Shown: positions 11,769 through 20,423 of the stretch, in pieces | Layout: every line of letters begins with the position of its first letter | Numbering within the stretch: position 1 is the first letter of the stretch | Translations under genes and position numbers: made by a program | NCBI GenBank assembly: GCA_945860165.1 | Contig: CAMAPL010000001.1 | Coordinates: forward strand, 186,001-250,000 | Direction: 5' to 3' | Length of the DNA stretch: 64,000 nt | From: Rhizobium sp. Q54 | Lineage (GTDB): Bacteria; Pseudomonadota; Alphaproteobacteria; Micropepsales; Micropepsaceae | The notes under the pieces: model-generated | Database searches by the model: none | Seen by the model: only the letters and a program-made list of their open reading frames with translations | What the model was told of the DNA's origin: nothing

Positions 11769-12218
11769 CTATTCGCCCGCCGCCACGATTCTGTCCACGG
11801 GTTCGGTGGTCAGGCGAGCCTTCATGTACAAGAGCGCGTGGGTCACGAGCGCAATAGTCTCTTCATCCAGACCGACAGTGAGTTCGCCCAGCAGATCGTT
11901 CTTGTAGCGTTGGATCTCCGCCAGGATCGGCTGCGCCGCCGGCAGCAGGTGCAAACGGCGAATACGCCGGTCGGCGGGATCGAGACGGCGCTCCAGCAAG
12001 CCGCGCGCTTCCAGCCGGTCGACCAGCCGCCCCACCGTGATGGGTTCGACTTCGCAGATGCCGGCCATTTCGTTCTGGGTCATGCCGGGCTGGCGCGACA
12101 GCCGCGCCAGGATCACGCCCTGGGCGCGGGTCATACCATAGGTGCGCGCCCAGCGATCGAAGCGGGTGCGCATCAGCCGGGCGACGTCATACAGCTCAAC
12201 GAGCAGTTCGGGTTTCAT
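11769..12218 (-). CDS. MarR family transcriptional regulator
   Basis: A 149-residue winged-helix protein of ordinary MarR length. The DNA-binding core is GMTQNEMAGICEVEPITVGR, then LVDRLEARGLLERRLDPADR, with the wing residues D-x-R-D-R equivalent (DPADRR). The N-terminus VARLMRTRFDRWARTYGMTR is typical. It stands alone between the dehydrogenase gene and the pst terminator. No effector can be inferred. The 11631-11768 gap downstream carries no recognisable feature. Confidence 0.9.
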   Translation of the reverse strand: MKPELLVELYDVARLMRTRFDRWARTYGMTRAQGVILARLSRQPGMTQNEMAGICEVEPITVGRLVDRLEARGLLERRLDPADRRIRRLHLLPAAQPILAEIQRYKNDLLGELTVGLDEETIALVTHALLYMKARLTTEPVDRIVAAGE

Positions 12219-12304
12219 ACCGAAAACATAAGCAGCGTTATAATAACGCGCAAGAACATAAGGCAGCTTTTCCGGCAGGCCCCCCTATGCATTTTGGCGC
12301 GGAA

Positions 12305-12341
12305 TCAAAGAAAAAGGCCGGCGCAGTTGCCCGCGCCGGCC
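12305..12341 (-). terminator. Intrinsic terminator of pstS
   Basis: On the minus strand a perfect 9-bp stem GGCCGGCGC / GCGCCGGCC with an 8-nt loop is followed immediately by TTTTTCTTT. It lies about 20 bp beyond the pstS stop codon, a textbook rho-independent terminator. Confidence 0.92.
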
Positions 12342-12362
12342 TGAGTTAGGGGAGTAAGAAGC

Positions 12363-13394
12363 TTACATTCCGGAGCCCTGGATACCCTTCCAGCTGGCGG
12401 TGATCGCCTGGATGGCTGTATCGGGGAGCGGGACATAGTCGAGGCCCAGCGCCATCTGATCGCCCTTCTCGAAGCTCCATTGGAAGAACTTCAGGGTGTC
12501 AGCGGTGGCGGCCTGGTCCGGCGGATTCTTGTAGACCAGGATGTAGGTCGTGGCGGTGATCGGCCAGCTCTGCGCGCCAGCCTGATTGGTCAGGATCACG
12601 TAGAAGCTGTTCTTGGCGGCTGCGGCCCAGTCGGCACCCGTAGCGGCGGCGCGGAACGAGTCGACGGTGGGAGCGACGGTTTGGCCGGCGCGGTTGACCA
12701 GCTTCACATGCGCCAGCCGGTTCTGCTTGGCATAGGCATATTCGACATAACCGATCGAACCGCCGATCTGGGCCACATTGCCCGCCACGCCTTCATTGCC
12801 CTTGGCGCCGATGCCGGTGGGCCAGTCAATCGCCGTATCGGCGCCGATATCAGCCTTCCACTCGGCGCTCACCTGACCCAAATAAGTCGCCAGGATGAAG
12901 GTCGTGCCCGAACCGTCCGAACGATGCACCACGGTGATGGCGCGGTTGGGAAGATTGACACCCGGATTGAGCTTGACGATGGCCGGATCGTTCCAGCGCG
13001 CGACTTTGCCCATAAAAATGTTGGCCAAGGTTGGACCGTCCAGGGTGAGCTGGCCCGGGGCGATGCCCGGTACGTTGATCACCGGCACCACGCCGCCGAT
13101 CACGGTGGGGAACTGCGCAAGACCAAAAGCATTTAGCTCCTTGGGCGTCAGCGGCTTATCGGTGGCGCCGAACGCAACCGTCTTGGCCTTGATCTGGGCT
13201 ATACCGCCGCCCGAACCGATGGACTGGTAGTTCAGGCTGGTGCCCGACTGGCCCCTATAGACCGCCGCCCACTTGGCGTAGATCGGGAAGGGAAAGCTGG
13301 CGCCAGCGCCGGTGATTTCCGCAGCGAAGGTCGCGGTGGCGACCAGCGCCAGACCAGCGACGGCGCCCATCAGGGCCTTGTAGTTCATTTTCAT
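12363..13394 (-). CDS. pstS: Phosphate ABC transporter substrate-binding protein PstS
   Basis: A 343-residue periplasmic protein. The signal peptide (KALMGAVAGLALVATATFA) is cleaved before AEITGAGASFPFPIYAKWA. Phosphate-contact motifs include GAGASFP, IGSGGGIAQI, FGATDKPL and HRSDGSGTT. The start at 13394 has GGAGAAG about 8 nt upstream. It lies just downstream of the porin gene in the same direction and behind the same Pho box, and ends at a strong terminator. The pstCAB genes are not in this window, so this pstS forms a separate unit with the porin. Confidence 0.96.
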   Translation of the reverse strand: MKMNYKALMGAVAGLALVATATFAAEITGAGASFPFPIYAKWAAVYRGQSGTSLNYQSIGSGGGIAQIKAKTVAFGATDKPLTPKELNAFGLAQFPTVIGGVVPVINVPGIAPGQLTLDGPTLANIFMGKVARWNDPAIVKLNPGVNLPNRAITVVHRSDGSGTTFILATYLGQVSAEWKADIGADTAIDWPTGIGAKGNEGVAGNVAQIGGSIGYVEYAYAKQNRLAHVKLVNRAGQTVAPTVDSFRAAATGADWAAAAKNSFYVILTNQAGAQSWPITATTYILVYKNPPDQAATADTLKFFQWSFEKGDQMALGLDYVPLPDTAIQAITASWKGIQGSGM

Positions 13395-13410
13395 CGTGTC
13401 TTCTCCATTT

Positions 13411-13426
13411 GGGAGCAAGCGCTCCC
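13411..13426 (-). promoter_or_regulatory. Intercistronic hairpin between porin and pstS
   Basis: GGGAGC and GCTCCC flank a 4-nt loop in the 40-bp gap. No U-run follows, so it may stabilise one message part or attenuate read-through rather than end transcription. Its position just before the pstS ribosome-binding site suggests differential expression of the two genes; this is inference. Confidence 0.4.
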
Positions 13427-13434
13427 GGTTCAGA

Positions 13435-14139
13435 TTAGTTCGCGAATTGCAGACGCACGCCCAGGATGTTGAGGTCCTGGCTCGCGTTGGTTGAGAGCAG
13501 GGCGGTACCCTTGTCGACCGAGACGAAGCTGTTATGAACCTGCAACTTCACATTGCGGTTCATGTACCAGTTGACGCCGATGTCGAAGATGCGCTGCCGG
13601 CCGCCCACGATGCCAGCCAACTGGGTCGTGGTCTGAACCTGGCGGGGATTCCAGTCCAGATCCATGTCGCTGTAACGCGCCACCAGTTCCCAGGCCCCCC
13701 AGCTGTCGCCGCGCAGCGAGAAGGGACGGGACGGAACCGGCTGCTGGAAGCCGCCGATTTCATTGTTGAGCGCGGCGACCGTGTAGGGCTTGGTTTCGCC
13801 GGTGATGATCCACGAGGCGTGCAAATACCAGCCGCCAAAGGTGGGATTATCGGCAATGGCGCGGAAGGGCTGGCCGGCGCAAACGCCACCGTTGAAGGTG
13901 GCGGTGGCAGTGCCGCAGCGGCGGTCCACGGTGAACTGGGTCAATTCGCCGCCCATGTAGAAGTTCTGGTAATTGCCGGCCAGGTCGAATGACAGCAGAT
14001 CGCCGCTCTGGGCATTGATGGCGCCCGTGGAGATCAGGCGGGTGCCGTCAACGCGGATATGCGGGCGATCCTGAAGGTTCATGGTCGCCGAGCCGCCGCC
14101 GGCATCGGTGCCGCTGTTGAAAGCATGCGCGACGCTCAT
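13435..14139 (-). pseudogene. C-terminal part of phosphate-selective porin, separated by frameshift
   Basis: This frame (234 codons from a chance ATG) continues the beta-barrel of the porin at 14136-15050. Upstream of its ATG the same frame reads RLGNRVWSDGPSNLAWG before MSVAHAFNSG. It ends LNILGVRLQFAN, a typical outer-membrane C-terminal strand with terminal aromatic/Asn. Sequence such as GELTQFTVDRR, WELVARYSDMDLD and GVNWYMNRNVKLQVH is characteristic of OprO/OprP-like porins. It would not be translated on its own unless the frameshift is a sequencing error. Confidence 0.8.
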
Positions 14140-15050
14140 GCCCCAGGCCAGGTTGGACGGGCCGTCGGACCAGACGCGGTTGCCCAGACGGAAAAAAGCT
14201 GGGACTGCTCATCGCCGCCATTGCCGTGACCGAGAGCGGAATGGGACTTGCCGCCAGTGAAGTAGACGGTGGCGTTGACCGCGTCCCCTGGCCAGAACAC
14301 ATCGGCCTTGGCCCAGCCGATTTCGGCGCCGCGGCGCGCATCGTTGCCGCCGAAAATGTCGGCGCCGATATTCACGGTTTCCGGACGTTCCAGGAACATC
14401 AGATTGCCCGACGACGTGGTGCCTTCAAGCTGGAAGGCCGGCTCGATGATGCCCAGGCTGAAATGCCAGTTGGGAATGCCGATGTAATGGACAACGGCCT
14501 TGCTGAGTTCGAGACCTTCAACGCTGCTGCCGCCGACATTAATGCGGAATTCATAGGCGAAGTCGTTATAGGCCTTGCCTTCGATACCCAGATAGGCGCG
14601 GCGCATGCCCATGCCACTGGCCAGGTCGCGCGGCCCCGCAAACGAGGCAGGCTTCTGGTCCTGCGAGAAGCCGGCAAAGTCGGTCTGGAAGCGGGTGCGC
14701 AGCGACATGGTGAAACGGCCGTCGCCGGTCTGGAAGGTCGGGCGGCCATTGTCGTACAGCAGGTTGGCGTAGCTATACTGCTGTTCCAGGGTGGAAAGGC
14801 GGGTGCGGTCGGACTGAATGCGCTCATCACGGGCGACCAGTGCGTCTTCCAGCGCCTGCACGCGCATCGCAAGTTCGCTTGTGGAGGAATAGTTGGGTGA
14901 TGCCTGCGGCGTGATCTGCGCCAGCACCAAGTTTGGACGCACGACCTGCTCGGCCTGCGTGTCTTTCTTATTTTCGTCGGCGAAAGCCCCCGTGGCTGCC
15001 ATTGCGGAAACTGCAACGCCTGTCATCAGGGCTAGTTTCCCAATTCTCAC
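14136..15050 (-). pseudogene. N-terminal part of OprO/OprP-type phosphate-selective porin (frameshifted)
   Basis: Begins with a GTG at 15050 preceded by AGGAG at 9 nt, then a signal peptide (ALMTGVAVSAMAATGAFA), a short coiled coil (MRVQALEDALVARDERIQSD) and porin strands such as MGMRRAYLGIEGKAYNDFAYEFRIN. After GDEQSQLF the frame shifts by one base next to a run of six A (14192-14197 on the plus strand) and ends after SVWATASGP... The continuation is in the next frame. The intact protein would be about 535 residues. A true mutation or a homopolymer sequencing error are both possible. Confidence 0.85.
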
Positions 15051-15101
15051 TATCTATAACTCCTAAGTAATTCAAAGCCTTTACATTATTATTAAGTTTC
15101 A

Positions 15102-15119
15102 GTGACGGTTACGTGACAG
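15102..15119 (-). promoter_or_regulatory. Pho box (PhoB binding site) upstream of porin-pstS
   Basis: On the minus strand CTGTCACGTAACCGTCAC contains two 7-bp direct repeats, CTGTCAC and CCGTCAC, spaced by 4 bp, matching the known Pho-box layout (CTGTCAT-N4-CTGTCAT, 11-bp period). An AT-rich TAATAATAATG element follows about 8 bp downstream as a likely -10 region, and the porin start is about 50 bp away. It fits phosphate-starvation control of the porin and pstS. Confidence 0.8.
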
Positions 15120-15281
15120 TCTCCGCGGGGCGCAGCGAAATCCGCGCTCCGGACAAAGTACGCTGTGGACAGCTTCAAACGTATCTCAACAGACACAGGT
15201 CAGCCTCCCCTGCGCGTGCGTCAGCAAACAGGCGGAAGATCTGACCGTAGCAGTGCTTGAGATGCGAAGGCCGGAGGGGGA

Positions 15282-15767
15282 TTAGGAGCGCGCAAGCGCG
15301 CCGTATTTGCCCTGGAAATAGACCAGCGGCGCGCCCGCACCGTCATGCTGCGCGAAACGCAGTACGCGCCCAATCAGGATCGCATGATCGCCCGCATCCT
15401 GCACGCTTTCACGGGTGCATTCGAAGATCGCAAGTGCGTCCGCCAGCGCGGGTGGACCCAACTCGGTGGGAAACAGCGCGATGCCGTCCAAATTATGCTC
15501 GCCCGCGCCGGCCAGCCGCGACGACACGGCCTGGTGGTTGGAGGCGAGGATGGAAACGGTGAAACCCGTGGCATTGGCGAAGGCGGGATAGCGCCGCGAG
15601 CGGCGGTCTATGCACCACAGCACCAGCGGCGGGGCGAGAGAGACCGAAGTGAAGGAATTGACGGTAATCCCGATATGGGACGCTTCGTCAGAGGATGCGG
15701 TCATCACGGCGATGCCGGTGGGAAAACAGCCCAGCGCATTGCGAAAACCGCGGATATCAAAGGTCAT
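15282..15767 (-). CDS. Flavin reductase domain protein (FMN-binding)
   Basis: A 161-residue protein of the flavin reductase-like, FMN-binding split-barrel family. It begins FRNALGCFPTGIAVMTA and contains ITVNSFTSVSLAPPLVLWCI and a later HNLDGIALF, all family landmarks. Such proteins provide reduced FMN/FAD to two-component monooxygenases such as HpaC-type systems. No partner oxygenase is adjacent, so the substrate system is unknown. The gap to the porin promoter (15121-15281) shows no further gene. Confidence 0.9.
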   Translation of the reverse strand: MTFDIRGFRNALGCFPTGIAVMTASSDEASHIGITVNSFTSVSLAPPLVLWCIDRRSRRYPAFANATGFTVSILASNHQAVSSRLAGAGEHNLDGIALFPTELGPPALADALAIFECTRESVQDAGDHAILIGRVLRFAQHDGAGAPLVYFQGKYGALARS

Positions 15768-15904
15768 AGCCGTCCCAATCAGCCCCGCTTCACACTCGGT
15801 TAAGAGGGAGTATGCATGATCGTCAAAGGTTAGGCGACCCGGCGAAAAGACCGCAAGCCAAAACCGGGTGATTAAGTCATTGATCTTTGGCAGGTGGGCG
15901 TATC

Positions 15905-16801
15905 ATGGCTGGCAATAACGCGGTTGTTATCAAGCGCCTTAAGAAGGGCGGGCATAGCGGCCATCACGGCGGCGCCTGGAAAGTCGCCTATGCGGACTTC
16001 GTCACCGCGATGATGGCCTTCTTCCTGCTGATGTGGCTGATCAACACCACCACCCCCGAACAGAAACGCGGCATAGCTGACTATTTTGCGCCCCAGTCCA
16101 TCGCCCAGACCATGTCCGGTTCGGGCGGCGTCCTCGGCGGCAAAGTTATGGGCGAAGATAGCGCCCATGCTGGCGGCGCCCAGTCGGTGATGCAGAAACA
16201 GTCTCCGCCCGCGCACTCCTCCACCCAGAAGTCGCTGGCCGCCGGCGCCACCGAAGGCGGCGCCAGTTCCAGCACCGACAGCAATTCGCAGGCCCGTTCG
16301 AGGCAGGATGGCGAATTCGCCCATGCCGTCGAAGCCATTCGCCAGGCGATACAGGACAATCCCGACATCGCCAATCTTTCGCATCAGGTGATCCTGGAAA
16401 ACACGCCCCAGGGCCTGCGCATTCAGCTGGTGGATCAGGATGGCCGCCCGATGTTCCAGCAGGGCTCCAACCAGCCCATGCCCTATGCCCGCAAGTTGCT
16501 GGCAGCGGTGGGCGGCATCGTCTCGCAGCTTCCCAACCGGGTTTCGATCAGCGGCCATACCGGCGGCAATGACGTGAATGCCACCGGCGGCGCCTGGGAA
16601 TTGTCCGCTTGCCGCGCCAACCAGGTACGCGCCGTGCTGCAAGCGGGCGGGCTTGGCTCGGACCGCATCTATGAAGTGGCGGGCAAGGCCGGCTCCGAAC
16701 CGTTGCTGCCCGAAGACCCCAATGCCAGCGCCAACCGGCGTCTTTCGATCCTGCTGGTGCGCGAATCCCCGCCCGTACCCACAAATACCGGGCTGAATTA
16801 A
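15905..16801 (+). CDS. motB: Flagellar motor stator protein MotB
   Basis: A 298-residue protein. The N-terminus GGHSGHHGGAWKVAYADFVT leads into a single membrane helix MMAFFLLMWLINTTTPEQKRG. The proton-binding Asp is D31. A plug/linker of low complexity (80-140) precedes an OmpA-like peptidoglycan-binding domain (about 165-290) ending NRRLSILLVRE. The usual GHTD motif reads GHTGG (217-221), so the conserved Asp is missing. No motA lies adjacent. The start is supported by AGGTGG 7 nt upstream of ATG 15905. Confidence 0.92.
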   Translation: MAGNNAVVIKRLKKGGHSGHHGGAWKVAYADFVTAMMAFFLLMWLINTTTPEQKRGIADYFAPQSIAQTMSGSGGVLGGKVMGEDSAHAGGAQSVMQKQSPPAHSSTQKSLAAGATEGGASSSTDSNSQARSRQDGEFAHAVEAIRQAIQDNPDIANLSHQVILENTPQGLRIQLVDQDGRPMFQQGSNQPMPYARKLLAAVGGIVSQLPNRVSISGHTGGNDVNATGGAWELSACRANQVRAVLQAGGLGSDRIYEVAGKAGSEPLLPEDPNASANRRLSILLVRESPPVPTNTGLN

Positions 16802-16900
16802 CTTCTTTCCGTCAAAAAACCGCCCTGCCCGCGAATAAAAGCTGCGCTCCGCCGCGCCGCTTGTCATAATTGAGTCGGGAGCGGGCAGGTTTTTGGGTAC

Positions 16901-17623
16901 GTGACAGACCAGCGCAACACACGCATACCGCAGTTTTTCCTGACGCCCGGCGGGCCATGCCCATATTTGCCCGGCCGCACAGAACGCAAGGTCTTTGCCC
17001 GGCTGGGCGGCAACCTGGCCCAGCCTTTGTCCGAAGCCCTCACCCATTCCGGTTTTCGCCGCAGCCAGTCCATCGCCTATCGCCCGGCCTGCGAAGGCTG
17101 TTCGGCCTGTGTCTCGGTGCGCATCAAGGCCAGCCAGTTTGAGTCCAGCCGCAGCCAGAAACGCATCCTGAAGCGCGGCGACGATCTGGTGCGCGCCGAA
17201 GTGACGGCGGAAGCCACCCGCGAACAGTTTGCCCTGCTGCGGACCTATCTGGATTCGCGCCATCCCGGCGGCGGCATGAGCGACATGGGCCTGTTCGACT
17301 ATGTCGCCATGGTCGAGGAAACGCCGGTGGACACCCGCATTGTCGAATATCGCGGCGCCGGCGGCGCCCTGATCGCCTGCGCCCTGACCGACCGGCTGAA
17401 GGACGGGCTGAGCATGGTCTACAGCTTCTTCCATCCCGGCGAGGACGCACGCAGCCTGGGCACCTTCATGATCCTGGATCATGTCCGCGCAGCGCAGGCG
17501 CAGAATTTGCCCTATGTCTATCTCGGCTACTGGGTGCGCGGCAGCGAGACGATGGACTACAAAATCCGTTTCACGCCGCTGGAGGCCCTGGGCCAAAATG
17601 GCTGGGAACCGCTGACCGTCTGA
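16901..17623 (+). CDS. bpt: Aspartate/glutamate leucyltransferase (arginyltransferase family) Bpt
   Basis: A 240-residue protein of the bacterial leucyl/arginyl-tRNA--protein transferase family, which adds Leu to N-terminal Asp or Glu and feeds the N-degron pathway. Family landmarks are [13 protein letters not shown] (20-32), [20 protein letters not shown] (51-70), the late [20 protein letters not shown] and the C-terminal GWEPL. The start codon is GTG at 16901, which gives the family N-terminus ([15 protein letters not shown]); the ribosome-binding site is weak. The 99-bp gap to motB holds nothing recognised. Confidence 0.94.
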   Translation: MTDQRNTRIPQFFLTPGGPCPYLPGRTERKVFARLGGNLAQPLSEALTHSGFRRSQSIAYRPACEGCSACVSVRIKASQFESSRSQKRILKRGDDLVRAEVTAEATREQFALLRTYLDSRHPGGGMSDMGLFDYVAMVEETPVDTRIVEYRGAGGALIACALTDRLKDGLSMVYSFFHPGEDARSLGTFMILDHVRAAQAQNLPYVYLGYWVRGSETMDYKIRFTPLEALGQNGWEPLTV

Positions 17624-17677
17624 AACCCGGCACAGCGAACACGCAGACCTCTTTTTGCCTGCCTCTGGCGCCTCAGA

Positions 17678-19195
17678 TCAGCGCTTGCTGACGTCGGCCA
17701 CCTGTGTGGGAACCGCTTCGTTGCGCACCTGTTTGTCGGGCTGAGGCTTGGGCTTGGGCACCTCCAGGGGATCATCAAAAATGGCGCCCCGCCCGCGCTT
17801 CAGGATCGCGGCCTCAATATCCTTGTCATAGTGCGGCCGGTCCAGGGTTGTCAGGAAGAAATCCTTGCTCGGCAGGCCATCGACATTGCGTTCCAGGGCC
17901 GGGAAGGCGCCTTCCGAGGTGCCCGGCGGTACGCCCTGCACCGTCTTGGTCAGGGTGGACCTGATGGTGGCCGCGCGAATGGTAAGGAACGAATTCTTGC
18001 GCCGCTCATCCGCCGCTATGACCGTAACGCCAACCGGCTTTTCGGGATCGACCACATAAGCCGGCATGGCGGTGATGCGGTAGGTGGAGGAAATGCCCAT
18101 CTTCTCGCCGGTCCTGGGATCGGGCGTGCCGTCGGCATTGCGCTTCAAGGCATAATAAAGCGCGACATGGTCTTCATGCTCGCGGATGCCCTGCTGTCCA
18201 CCGTCCTGGGAGAAAGTATTCTCAGTATATAATTCGCGCCAGTTGCGATAGCCGCCGATCAGGCCCTTGGCATTGCCATCCGCGCCGATCTCCAAACGGA
18301 TCTTGCCCTTGCGGATATCGACGTCGCCGACATGGTTGTACCACCAGGCGATGCGGGGTGCATGTAGTTCGGCGACCTGTTCGGTCTCGACCACCCCATT
18401 GCGTATCTTGGCCTTCAGCTTGGTGTACTGCTCGCTTTTGAGGATGCGATAGGAATAGTCGGTTGCCACGTCGCCGCGCGCATTCTTGGTGATCTTGTCC
18501 GGCGAATAGCCGATCTCGACGGTGGCATTGTCGTCATTCATCGGATCCTTGCTGCCGGAGACGCGAATAACCATGGTGTAAAGCCCACCCTGCATCTTGT
18601 CATTGGCGCGAAGATGCAACGTGGCATTGCCATTGCCGCGCCAGGGCGCGTCACAACCCCAGGCACGGTAGAGGGCGTGATCGATACCCCTTTCGCCGTC
18701 CTCAGCAACAAAACCACCAGTGTTGGAATCGTTGTCCAGATTAAACCCGGTGGCGATCTTGCTGGTCACTTCGGGCTGGCCGGGATCTTCCGCCGCCCAG
18801 GGGTTCACATAGGTCTCGATGCCGCGTTTCCAGGCGCGATAGGTGATGGCGCGATTCCAGATTTGAAATCTTGTCTCAACCGGTGCCCGGACCTGGTCCA
18901 GCCCCGGCGGCCTGGCGATGCTTGCGATCTCATACTGACTGCGGAATGGCTGCTTCAGCGCCGCTTCGGTATTCTTGTCATTGGCAAAATGAACGCTGTT
19001 GCCATGACGGCAATCCGAGCCCGGCTCGATATCTCCGGCGCGTTCAAATCCCGCGCGGCCGCCATAGCGGAAGGCATACTCATAAGTGGCGACGACATAT
19101 CCGCGCGACCAGGGAGCCGCAGTCGCGGGCTGTATCATGGCGGCGAGTGCCACAGTGGCCACGGAGCAAAGCAGAACGCGTTTTTGCAGGATCAT
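17678..19195 (-). CDS. Exported protein of unknown function (505 aa)
   Basis: I do not recognise this family. A strong GGAGG lies 5 nt before the ATG at 19195, and the N-terminus MILQKRVLLCSVATVALAAM followed by IQPATA-A is a clear Sec signal peptide. The mature protein is polar, rich in Asn/Asp and aromatic residues (NPWAAEDPGQPEV, GFNLDNDSNTGG, WWYNHVGDVDIRKGKIRLEI), with no membrane segments. It resembles a beta-rich secreted domain. The final 40 residues are Pro/Lys-rich (VPKPKPQPDKQ). Only one extra Cys pair (SDCRHG and WGCDAP) is obvious. It stands alone, without operon context. Confidence 0.8.
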   Translation of the reverse strand: MILQKRVLLCSVATVALAAMIQPATAAPWSRGYVVATYEYAFRYGGRAGFERAGDIEPGSDCRHGNSVHFANDKNTEAALKQPFRSQYEIASIARPPGLDQVRAPVETRFQIWNRAITYRAWKRGIETYVNPWAAEDPGQPEVTSKIATGFNLDNDSNTGGFVAEDGERGIDHALYRAWGCDAPWRGNGNATLHLRANDKMQGGLYTMVIRVSGSKDPMNDDNATVEIGYSPDKITKNARGDVATDYSYRILKSEQYTKLKAKIRNGVVETEQVAELHAPRIAWWYNHVGDVDIRKGKIRLEIGADGNAKGLIGGYRNWRELYTENTFSQDGGQQGIREHEDHVALYYALKRNADGTPDPRTGEKMGISSTYRITAMPAYVVDPEKPVGVTVIAADERRKNSFLTIRAATIRSTLTKTVQGVPPGTSEGAFPALERNVDGLPSKDFFLTTLDRPHYDKDIEAAILKRGRGAIFDDPLEVPKPKPQPDKQVRNEAVPTQVADVSKR

Positions 19196-19375
19196 GGACG
19201 CCTCCTCAGAGCCGGACTTGTGCCGACCTTGGTTGAAACATCCGGCAATTCGCCGCGGCTGACAAGGATGGACCTGCTTTTCTAATCGCCCGGTTCCCTG
19301 GCGCCGTCTCCTTAGCCAGCGCCACAGTGCGCCAAACACCTAACGGTTTCAGCGGGATAGATTCATGTCGGGCAG

Positions 19376-19567
19376 TTAAAGATCGGCCAGGCGGATCCAG
19401 CCTGCCACCGCCGCCGAGACCAGCAGTCCGGCGCCCATAATGACCGGACCGTCAAAACCCAACTCCCGAGTCACCGCCATCCAGAGCGCCATGCTGGCGA
19501 TGCCCACCACGATTCCGCCGATGAGACTGGCCTTCCCAGGCGTTATCCGGGCGCGCGATGCACTCAT
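19376..19567 (-). CDS. Small two-helix membrane protein
   Basis: A 63-residue protein starting MSASRARITPGKASLIGGIV and ending WIRLADL. Two hydrophobic segments are visible (SLIGGIVVGIASMALWMAV and VIMGAGLLVSAAVAGWI). Its ATG overlaps the stop codon of the fatty acid hydroxylase gene in an ATGA arrangement, implying translational coupling and perhaps a shared role in the membrane. The family is not recognised. Confidence 0.65.
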   Translation of the reverse strand: MSASRARITPGKASLIGGIVVGIASMALWMAVTRELGFDGPVIMGAGLLVSAAVAGWIRLADL

Positions 19568-20328
19568 GGCGATGCGGGCCCCGCCTGCCCGGCCGACGCG
19601 TCGCCGCGCGCCCGCTTCAGGTCGCGGCGCACCGCGCTGGTGTCGTAGCCGTTGAAGATGTGTTTCAGCAGGCCGCACCGCAGATCAGAGGTGCCAAAGA
19701 ACCAGTCCGCGACGGGATAGGTCAGGTTGAAGTTGCGCTCCATCATGATCGCCGGATTGTGATGGGCGATATGGTGGCGGCGAATGGAATTCACCAGCGG
19801 GATGCGCCGCACCAGGCTGTCATTCTTCACATGGCAGCAGTAGTGGAACAGCTCGTAATTCAGATAAAGCCCGACATTGGTGATCATGAGTAGCCAGCCG
19901 GCATTGGACAGTCCCACAAGGCTCAGGATGACGGCCGGGACCAGCGAAATGACCATGAACGCCACCAGCGCATAGGGCGGGAAGAACACGATGCGGAAGT
20001 CGCGTGTATTGTCGAACGTCGGTTCCACATCGGTGAAGAATTCGTGATGCGCCAGCGTGTGGCGCTTGTAGATGCCCATCAGGCCCTTGACCGGGCGGTG
20101 CATGACAAAGCGGTGGAGCCACCATTCAAACACGTTGGACACGCCCAATGCCAAGGGGATCACCAGCCACTCATACCAAGCCGGCGCCGAGACCTGACGC
20201 AAGAAATACCAGATCGCAGCACCACCCAGCACGGCGATAAGCGCCACATGCATCCAGCCGGCATAGGCCGGAGCGATGAGCGTGCGGAAGTCGGCGCGGA
20301 ACGCGGCCTGGCGTGGCGGCATGGTCAT
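19564..20328 (-). CDS. Fatty acid hydroxylase superfamily membrane protein
   Basis: A 254-residue integral membrane di-iron protein. His clusters are visible: HRFVMH and KRHTLAHHEFF (about 72-97), HYCCH near 168 and RRHHIAHH near 184. These match the 8-His pattern of sterol desaturase/fatty acid hydroxylases. Four hydrophobic segments surround them. The likely reaction is O2-dependent lipid hydroxylation; the substrate is unknown. The start at 20328 has AGGGG 7 nt upstream. It is coupled to the 63-residue membrane protein and divergent from the TRIC-family gene. Confidence 0.88.
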   Translation of the reverse strand: MTMPPRQAAFRADFRTLIAPAYAGWMHVALIAVLGGAAIWYFLRQVSAPAWYEWLVIPLALGVSNVFEWWLHRFVMHRPVKGLMGIYKRHTLAHHEFFTDVEPTFDNTRDFRIVFFPPYALVAFMVISLVPAVILSLVGLSNAGWLLMITNVGLYLNYELFHYCCHVKNDSLVRRIPLVNSIRRHHIAHHNPAIMMERNFNLTYPVADWFFGTSDLRCGLLKHIFNGYDTSAVRRDLKRARGDASAGQAGPASP

Positions 20329-20423
20329 CTGCTTACCCCTTCCTGGACGAACGATAGGGCCGCATTCGGGGCGAGGACAAGTGCTTTGGCGGCGGCGGTC
20401 AACCCGTATAGGCTGCCGCACGG

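Noticed and set aside
15872-17596. A 574-codon minus-strand open frame across motB and bpt
   Set aside because: It mirrors two convincing plus-strand genes and has Gly/Ala/His-rich shadow composition without any family motif.
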